Of a DNA stretch of 64,000 nt, positions 58,605 to 64,000 are shown piece after piece. Position numbers and translations under genes: made by a program. This DNA is from Methanobacteriaceae archaeon. Lineage in GTDB: Archaea > Methanobacteriota > Methanobacteria > Methanobacteriales > Methanobacteriaceae. Positions within the stretch are counted from its first letter, which is position 1. Each line of letters begins with the position of its first letter. The stretch is taken from assembly GCA_030656015.1 (NCBI GenBank), contig JAUSNX010000010.1:62001-126000 (forward strand). The letters are read 5' to 3'. The notes under the pieces are model-generated. The model was not told the origin of the DNA and searched no databases. It saw nothing but the letters and a program-made list of their open reading frames with translations.

Positions 58605-59780
58605 TCAAATATCCACTGGGCCTCTTGTAGATTTCACAATGTGGTTAAAGAGCTCATCATTAATGTATCTACCTTCTTCTCGACTTTTTTTTACTTCTTC
58701 AACTATTTTACACAGCTCATCCCTAGTAACTTCTATGCCGCACTCTTCGAGTTTTGCTTTGACTGCACGACATCCAGAGTGTTTTCCCAAAACGATTTTA
58801 CGGGTTTGACCAACTAATTCTGGCAAAAAAGGCTCGTAAGTTAAAGGTTCTTCGATAACTGCATCCACGTGAATTCCAGATTCATGCCTAAATACATTCT
58901 TACCCACAATAGGTTTGTTTTTAGGTACAGCCACCTTGGTGTGCTTTTCAACTAAATTGGATAATTCTTGGAAAACTTTTATATTGAATCCTAAGTCTAC
59001 CCCATACATAATTAGCAAAGACATTACTAATTCTTCTAGAGAAGTGTTTCCTGCCCGCTCACCAATTCCATTCACAGTAGTGGATATGGCATTACCTCCA
59101 GCCAATAATCCAGAAATAGAATTTGATAAGGCCATACCAAAGTCATTATGGCAGTGCATAGCAATATCTGTTTTTAAAACAGATCTAAGTTCTCTAACCA
59201 AGAAATCCATTCCTTGAGGAGTTATAGCTCCCACAGTATCGGCTATGTGTATTCGATCAACACCATATTCTTCTGCTTTTTTGTAAATTCTTTTTAGAAA
59301 ATCAAGATCGGTACGGGTAGCATCTTCAGCAGAAAAAGCTACAAATAAATCATGGTCTTTGGCATATTCAATGGACTTCATACATACATTTAAAGCTTCT
59401 TCTCGACTTAATTTTAATTTATGTTCTAAATGGAGATCTGATGTTCCCATAAAAGTTATTATTCCATCAACATCACAATCCAATGCCACATCAATATCCT
59501 CTTTTTTAGTACGAGATAATACTATAATTTCTGCATCAAGGCCCTCTTGAACAACTCGTTTAACAGAAGATTTTTCTTGCTCAGAAACAACTGGAAATCC
59601 AGTTTCTATTTGATGTATATTTAATTCATCGAGCTTTCTTGCAATTTCAAGTTTTTCCTGAGTACCTAAACATACGCCTGGGGTTTGTTCACCATCTCTA
59701 AGAGTAGTATCATATACTGTGATCTTTTTTGGAAATTCCAGCTTTACTTCCTTATTAAAAGGACTTACAAAATACTTCAA
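58605..59780 (-). CDS. aksA: homocitrate synthase AksA
   Basis: 391-residue DRE-TIM metallolyase. ITVYDTTLRDGEQTPGVCL, SAEDATRTDLDFLKRIY, RIHIADTVGAITP, DIAMHCHNDFGMALSNSI (HxH metal ligands), TTVNGIGERAGNTSLEELVM, and FRHESGIHVDAVI. It lacks the C-terminal leucine regulatory domain of LeuA, and the GIGERAGN and VGKNVFRHESGIH stretches fit AksA. It condenses 2-oxoglutarate, adipate and pimelate semi-analogs with acetyl-CoA to lengthen the coenzyme B side chain. The start is TTG, with AGGTGGG upstream. Next gene is hacA. Confidence 0.9.
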   Translation of the reverse strand: MKYFVSPFNKEVKLEFPKKITVYDTTLRDGEQTPGVCLGTQEKLEIARKLDELNIHQIETGFPVVSEQEKSSVKRVVQEGLDAEIIVLSRTKKEDIDVALDCDVDGIITFMGTSDLHLEHKLKLSREEALNVCMKSIEYAKDHDLFVAFSAEDATRTDLDFLKRIYKKAEEYGVDRIHIADTVGAITPQGMDFLVRELRSVLKTDIAMHCHNDFGMALSNSISGLLAGGNAISTTVNGIGERAGNTSLEELVMSLLIMYGVDLGFNIKVFQELSNLVEKHTKVAVPKNKPIVGKNVFRHESGIHVDAVIEEPLTYEPFLPELVGQTRKIVLGKHSGCRAVKAKLEECGIEVTRDELCKIVEEVKKSREEGRYINDELFNHIVKSTRGPVDI

Positions 59781-59995
59781 AAGATTCCCACCTATTAGTT
59801 TGATATTTATGAAACAAATCAGTTTAAGTTACTTATCTATTTCTTCATATTTCATCGAATATTATCGTTAAGTTTAATTAATATGTTAATTATCAATTTT
59901 ATCTATTTATTTAGTATAAAAAATTAACACTGAAGAATCCTTCCGGTGCGACATTAACTGAAAAATTAAAACAATAGTAAAAATTAGAGTATAAT

Positions 59996-60532
59996 TCAAA
60001 TACCAGTCAATTCCAAGTATGATTTTCTTTCAAACCCTTCAGTTATTCCCAGTTTTTCATATAATATAAAAATATCTTGTAATGATTCTTCGAAATCTTC
60101 ACCATCTTCCAGGTCTTTCTCTATTTCAACAAAAATTCCTGCTTTTTTTACTGTGTCCAGAGTAATTATAAAATCATTAAAATGGTATATTTCACGATCT
60201 TTCACAACATTAGCCACTAATTTAAACCCTAAACTTTCAAAAATATTTTTAGTTTTGGTCGCATCACCCACAGAAACTTCAAATTCTTGACGGGTTTTAC
60301 TAGATTTATCAATTTTAGCACCTTTATATGTTATAAAAACATCCAGTTTATCCCCATTAGGTATTTTTCTTATTCTCAATGCTTCATCAGTGACTGAAAA
60401 ATCCCTGTGAGGTGCATTAAAATAAGTATCTTCTTGACGTTCTGTCCTAATTTTTTTTGCATTCAATTCCAAAAGGGATTTTTTTATAGAATCAAATTCA
60501 TTCACTCGTGCTTTTACCTCAACTTCAATCAA
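59996..60532 (-). CDS. CYTH-domain (CyaB-like class IV adenylyl cyclase family) protein
   Basis: 178 residues. The N-terminal IEVEVKARV is the family ExExK motif, followed by QEDTYFNAPHRDF, EALRIRKIPNGDKLDVFITY, TRQEFEVSVGD, RE-x-Y and a late VEIEKDLEDGEDFEE. These charged residues line the triphosphate tunnel. Archaeal members are more likely triphosphatases, such as thiamine triphosphatase-like enzymes, than cyclases. The start is TTG at 60532, four bases after GGTGAT; an upstream ATG at 60559 would overlap that site. Confidence 0.85.
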   Translation of the reverse strand: MIEVEVKARVNEFDSIKKSLLELNAKKIRTERQEDTYFNAPHRDFSVTDEALRIRKIPNGDKLDVFITYKGAKIDKSSKTRQEFEVSVGDATKTKNIFESLGFKLVANVVKDREIYHFNDFIITLDTVKKAGIFVEIEKDLEDGEDFEESLQDIFILYEKLGITEGFERKSYLELTGI

Positions 60533-60673
60533 ATAAATCACCAAGTTTAGTAATTTCATGAAATAAATTTAAATTTAATATCAAAAATATAATAATGAAT
60601 AAATTAATGTGGTATTTCAATAATCAAAACATTCCTAAATCAGTTCCAATTATAAACTGAATTGTTTAATAAT

Positions 60674-61063
60674 CTATTTAACCTGATTCTTAATGAACTC
60701 TCTTAAAAATATTTTAGAATCTTCTATTTGAACAATATATCCATCAATTAAATTATCAAGAGCATCATAAGGAGCTAATAATTCTTCTTTCTCTTTCAAT
60801 AATTTTTTTTTAGCTTCTTTAGCTTTTTTATCTGATTTTTTATTTTCTTTAAGAGATTCATTCAGTTCATCAGTTTTAGTTATGTATTCCCGGCGTATGT
60901 TTCTAGCATCTATTCGCAAATTATATTTAATTTGTCTCAGTATCCTTTGGTACTCTTTAAGACGCATAAGAATCGTTGTAGCATCCATTAATGATTCCGG
61001 CTTTATTTCAAATCCATCAATTCCCAGTTTTTCTATTTGCTTTTTGTAATGTTTTGGATTCAT
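60674..61063 (-). CDS. conserved coiled-coil protein of unknown function
   Basis: 129 residues, very basic and helical. Residues 1-30 are ordered (KHYKKQIEKLGIDGFEIKPE), then a helix with RLKEYQRILRQIKYNLRIDA, and a heptad-like lysine/glutamate stretch at about 65-95. No family is recognised; similar small proteins occur in Methanobacteriales. GGGGGAT just before the ATG supports expression. Confidence 0.65.
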   Translation of the reverse strand: MNPKHYKKQIEKLGIDGFEIKPESLMDATTILMRLKEYQRILRQIKYNLRIDARNIRREYITKTDELNESLKENKKSDKKAKEAKKKLLKEKEELLAPYDALDNLIDGYIVQIEDSKIFLREFIKNQVK

Positions 61064-61697
61064 CTAATCCCCCAATAAAAATGAATTGGTTAAAAAATTA
61101 AATTTTTTGAATTCATTTTTAATTAAATATTAAAACAGTTTTTGTGATTTAGCAATAGATCATAATCTATTAATATTATAGTTAATCTCCCATAATAATA
61201 TTATTAAAAATAATATATTAAATATAGAATTATGTCAGAAATAAATTAGAAATAATAAAAAATACCTTAGAGGCTCATTTGAAGTTAAATAATTACATCA
61301 GATATATAAGTAACATGATTATCACATTAGCATGAAAAGAAAGATACTTAGATTAAAATATATATTAATTATGAAAGTATTTTAATAAGACAAAGGATAC
61401 TATTATAAATGAAGATGAATTAATTATTAATATAATAGTTATAATTTAATAGGTGCTTTTAAATAGAACTATTAATATATTGGATTTAGAAACTGTGTCA
61501 TGAATTCCTTAATCAATTAATATATCATCCCATTAATATGGCACTAGTAGAATAATGTGATATTATGCATATGATAGCATTAAGTATTAACCGCTACTTT
61601 TTAAGTGCATTATATATAAATAGCCATTATAAATAACGATTTATACATTTTATATAATAAATAAAATTTTTCTAATTTATACTGGGAGGTATATCAC
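61064..61697 (+). promoter_or_regulatory. 634-base gap with tbp promoter region
   Basis: No gene seen over most of this low-complexity AT-rich stretch. Near tbp there are three TATA-like elements in tandem: TATATATAAA (61611-61620), TTATAAAT (61627-61634) and TTTATATA (61649-61656). The last would give a leader of about 20 bases holding GGGAGGT (61684-61690). Confidence 0.55.
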
Positions 61698-62243
61698 TTG
61701 ACCGATGTGGATATTAAAATTGAAAACATTGTAGCCTCTGCAACTCTTGGAAAGTCCATTGATCTTCCCACTGTTGCCAAAGCTTTAGAAGGCGTTGATT
61801 TTAACCGCGAACAGTTTCCTGGATTAGTATACAAACTAAAAGAGCCTAAAACCGCAGCTTTGATTTTTGGTTCTGGGAAGTTAGTTTGCACAGGTGCAAA
61901 GTCCATTAGTGACTCAAAATTGGCCATAAAAATAACTGTGGACCAGATGAGAACTATGGATCCTGATATTCCAGAGGAGTTTGAAATAAAAATACAAAAC
62001 ATAGTTGCTTCTGCTAATTTACATTGTAAATTAAACTTAGAAGCAGTTGCTTTAGGATTAGAAAATACTGAATACGAGCCAGAACAGTTCCCTGGACTGG
62101 TTTATAGGTTAAAGGACCCGAAAGTGGTTCTTTTACTCTTTGGGTCTGGTAAGGTAGTTTGTACCGGAGCCAAGACCTTTGAAGACGCCAAACTTGGCGT
62201 CGCAAAGACTCGCGAAAGGCTCGGCGAGTTGGATTTGATTTAA
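61698..62243 (+). CDS. tbp: TATA-box binding protein
   Basis: 181 residues made of two direct repeats of about 90 (IENIVASATLGKSIDLPTVA and IQNIVASANLHCKLNLEAVA; QFPGLVYKLKEPKTAALIFG and QFPGLVYRLKDPKVVLLLFG). This is the TBP saddle that binds and bends promoter DNA. The start is TTG seven bases after GGGAGGT. The last 90 bases are unusually G+C-rich and contain two short inverted repeats. serB follows 11 bases later, so the two are likely an operon. Confidence 0.97.
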   Translation: MTDVDIKIENIVASATLGKSIDLPTVAKALEGVDFNREQFPGLVYKLKEPKTAALIFGSGKLVCTGAKSISDSKLAIKITVDQMRTMDPDIPEEFEIKIQNIVASANLHCKLNLEAVALGLENTEYEPEQFPGLVYRLKDPKVVLLLFGSGKVVCTGAKTFEDAKLGVAKTRERLGELDLI

Positions 62244-62254
62244 TTGGTGATATT

Positions 62255-63745
62255 TTGATTAAACTTATAGTTTTTGACCTTGATAACGTTATTATAGACG
62301 GCGAAGCCATAGACGAAATCGGAAAATTGATGGACGTCCAAGACCAGATTATAGAGATCACAGAAAAAGCCATGCAAGGCGATGTAGATTTTGAAACAGC
62401 TATCAAAGAAAGAGTTAAATTGCTCAAAGGTGCTTCAATTGAAGATATTAAAAAAATATCTGATGAAATGCCTCTTATGAAAGGTGCCGAAGAAACCATT
62501 GCTGCATTGAAAGAGAAAGGATACAAAGTGGCCACTATCAGTGGAAGTTTTGATATTGTTGCTAATTCAATAAAAGAAAAGCTAGGCCTTGATTACGCAT
62601 TTTCTAACAAATTGCTTGAAGAAGATGGGATTTTAACTGGAGAAGTTAGTGGTCCTCTGGTGGAAGGTTCTAAGTACGATGTTCTGTGTAAACTAGTGAA
62701 AGATGAAAACATAACTCTAGAAGAGTGTGTAGCAGTGGGAGATGGCGCAAACGACATATCCATGATTGAAGCAGTGAAATTAGGAATTGCTTTCAATGCT
62801 AAGCCAGCCCTCAAAGAAATAGCTGACAAAGTAATTGATAATAAAGATTTAATGGAGATTATTCCTTTGCTAGAAACCAAAACCAATCCGGAAGAAAATA
62901 AAAAAGAATCTACCAAGATTGAAGGAAATCTAGACAATGCCATGGATTTGAAAGATGAATATGAGAAGAAACTCTCTAAAATCTCTGAAGAACGGGAGCA
63001 GTTTAATCAACAAGCTAAAAAATACCGTGAAATTCGAGATGAACTCAACAACAGCCTGAAAGAAAATTTAAATGTAGCTATCGACTTCCGGGACAAACGG
63101 AATAAAATTAATGAAGAAGTCGAAAAGAACAAAAAACTTCGGGATAAGGCTAATGAAGAGCTCAAAAAGATGGAATGGTCTTCTGGTAGAAGAGACCGAA
63201 TGAAGCTGGAAAACGAGATTAAAAAGATCGATAAGATTATTGAAACCCGTGTTCTCGACATTAAAAAAGAGAACAAATTGGTTAAAGACGCTAATGATCT
63301 TCGTAAAAAGCTCATGGAAATCCAGGAAGATGAAGGAGTTCAAGAAGAAGCTCAAGAACTTAAAGCAACTTCTGAGTCATACCATGCCAAAGTGGTTGAG
63401 CTATCTGAACAAGCCCAAGAATATCACGAAAGTATGCTTGAGTACTTCCGAAAAACCGATGAAATACGAACTAATGCTGATGAAGCTCATCAAAAATTCC
63501 TAGAAGCCAAAAATAATGCTTCAGCAAAACACGAAGACTTCAAATCAGTTCTTGGTGAGATTCATAAGGTCAATAAACAACTCGGTGGCATGAGATCCAA
63601 AAGAAGGGATATCGAAAGCCGGGCCAGCCGTAAAAAAGATCGGGAAGAAAAAGAAAAGGCTGAAGAGATATATCGTCGGTTCAAAGAAGGTAAAAAAGTC
63701 AGTACAGAAGAAATTTTGTTACTGCAAAAGCATAACATCGTTTAA
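62255..63745 (+). CDS. serB: phosphoserine phosphatase-like HAD protein with long coiled-coil C-terminus
   Basis: 496 residues. Residues 1-215 are a HAD phosphatase of the SerB type: DLDNVIIDGEAIDEIG (nucleophile Asp), KVATISGSFDIVANSI, and VAVGDGANDISMIEA. From about 225 to 490 it is a continuous coiled coil rich in Glu, Lys and Arg. That part resembles phosphoserine phosphatase fusions known in methanobacteria and the coiled-coil DUF placed after them. Serine synthesis is likely for the first part; the second may scaffold or bind nucleic acid. The start is TTG, three bases after GGTGAT. Confidence 0.87.
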   Translation: MIKLIVFDLDNVIIDGEAIDEIGKLMDVQDQIIEITEKAMQGDVDFETAIKERVKLLKGASIEDIKKISDEMPLMKGAEETIAALKEKGYKVATISGSFDIVANSIKEKLGLDYAFSNKLLEEDGILTGEVSGPLVEGSKYDVLCKLVKDENITLEECVAVGDGANDISMIEAVKLGIAFNAKPALKEIADKVIDNKDLMEIIPLLETKTNPEENKKESTKIEGNLDNAMDLKDEYEKKLSKISEEREQFNQQAKKYREIRDELNNSLKENLNVAIDFRDKRNKINEEVEKNKKLRDKANEELKKMEWSSGRRDRMKLENEIKKIDKIIETRVLDIKKENKLVKDANDLRKKLMEIQEDEGVQEEAQELKATSESYHAKVVELSEQAQEYHESMLEYFRKTDEIRTNADEAHQKFLEAKNNASAKHEDFKSVLGEIHKVNKQLGGMRSKRRDIESRASRKKDREEKEKAEEIYRRFKEGKKVSTEEILLLQKHNIV

Positions 63746-63768
63746 TAAGGGAATATCTCCTTATTAAA
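63741..63768 (+). terminator. hairpin overlapping the serB stop
   Basis: TTTAATAAGG (63741-63750) and CCTTATTAAA (63759-63768) form a perfect 10-bp stem with an 8-base loop that includes the TAA stop in the left arm. The following bases are only moderately T-rich. Confidence 0.5.
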
Positions 63769-63876
63769 TCATTATCTTCTTATTGCTTCAAAATAATTAT
63801 TTTTTAAATAATTAGATTTTATTATATTTTTTTATAGAATTTCACTTGATTCAAATAATTCCATGGTGAGAGCTAA

Positions 63877-64000
63877 ATGGAAGACACTAAAAAAGAAAAA
63901 AAAGAATCCCTTGAAAAAATAGAGACCTGCTATATGTGTCATCAAAAATTTGATATAAATAAAGATGATTTAAGTTATTATCACTATGGTAAATTCCCCA
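63877..64000 (+). CDS. partial ORF with N-terminal Cys motif, runs off the window
   Basis: Starts MEDTKKEKKESLEKIETCYM, then CHQKFDINKDDLSYYHYGKF and continues past the end. ETCYMCHQKF has a CxxC that looks like half of a zinc knuckle. GGTGAG lies about eight bases upstream. Not enough sequence to name. Confidence 0.6.
   Translation, partial: MEDTKKEKKESLEKIETCYMCHQKFDINKDDLSYYHYGKFP

Noticed and set aside
61332-61385. 17-codon ORF upstream of tbp
   Set aside because: Too short, no ribosome site and AT-driven composition.

Overview
The window is a contiguous piece of an AT-rich euryarchaeal methanogen chromosome, most likely family Methanobacteriaceae (Methanobacterium-like). The evidence is direct: coenzyme M (comA) and coenzyme B (aksA, hacA) biosynthesis genes, a methanogenesis-marker-16 protein, archaeal information-processing genes (TBP, TFE, Spt5, Cdc48, FEN1, RadB, pelota, archaeal AlaS), a trpEGCFBAD operon divergent from trpY (the Methanothermobacter arrangement), and MraY-like and MurG-like cell-envelope genes that fit a pseudomurein organism. 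From memory, the gene order closely follows the radB-to-serB segment of Methanothermobacter thermautotrophicus. Most of the window is therefore conserved backbone, with novelty confined to gaps and a few fusions.

Layout. 0.1-3.3 kb: radB, a Sua5-type tRNA modification gene, archaetidylinositol-phosphate synthase, and DUF357 and DUF434 genes. 3.4-7.4 kb: bifunctional FBP aldolase/phosphatase, thiI and marker 16, all on the minus strand. 7.5-9.7 kb: a small accessory island with three short membrane proteins, two of them paralogs, plus a gene remnant. 9.9-19.2 kb: alaS, then the minus-strand block ftsZ-secE-spt5-rpl11-rpl1-rpl10-rpl12, with a pyruvate-kinase C-domain protein upstream. secE is only 59 codons and easily missed. 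19.5-29.4 kb, plus strand: comA, a small Fe-S protein, a CofE-like ligase, tfe, an HD-domain gene, a rubredoxin-TPP enzyme fusion, a Cys-rich GltB-like FMN protein, an ArcS-core/PUA protein, an MIP18-family protein and an AdkA-like kinase. A tRNA-Ile(GAU) gene follows. 30.0-38.1 kb: the trp regulon. 38.3-46.6 kb: hypC, a flavin disulfide-reductase-like protein, an FmdE-like protein, a MurG-like glycosyltransferase, the relic of an ABC-2 permease, an MraY-like transferase, a 2Fe-2S/radical SAM protein, pelota and a DUF5518 membrane protein. 46.7-55.3 kb: prephenate dehydrogenase, cdc48, S-adenosylhomocysteine hydrolase, a DUF2119 protein and an IGHMBP2-type helicase. 55.4-64 kb: fen1, a chorismate-lyase-family gene, hacA, aksA, a CYTH protein, a coiled-coil protein, tbp, serB with a long coiled-coil tail, and the start of a Cys-containing ORF that runs off the end.

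Functional threads. Tryptophan synthesis is complete, with TRP-box-like sites between trpE and trpY. Coenzyme B precursor synthesis is represented by aksA and hacA, and coenzyme M synthesis by comA. Genes for the protein-synthesis and secretion machinery are clustered. Many start codons are GTG or TTG and are placed confidently by a recurring Shine-Dalgarno GGTGAT three or four bases upstream.

Most interesting unexplained items: a G+C-rich, multiply self-complementary element of 77 bases upstream of ftsZ; the rubredoxin-TPP fusion next to a Cys-rich GltB-like fusion; an ABC-2 permease relic broken by TGA at a tryptophan position; an IGHMBP2 helicase whose family-typical N-terminus lies upstream of any start codon; and a possible structured leader before tfe. 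No CRISPR array, insertion sequence or prophage was seen.
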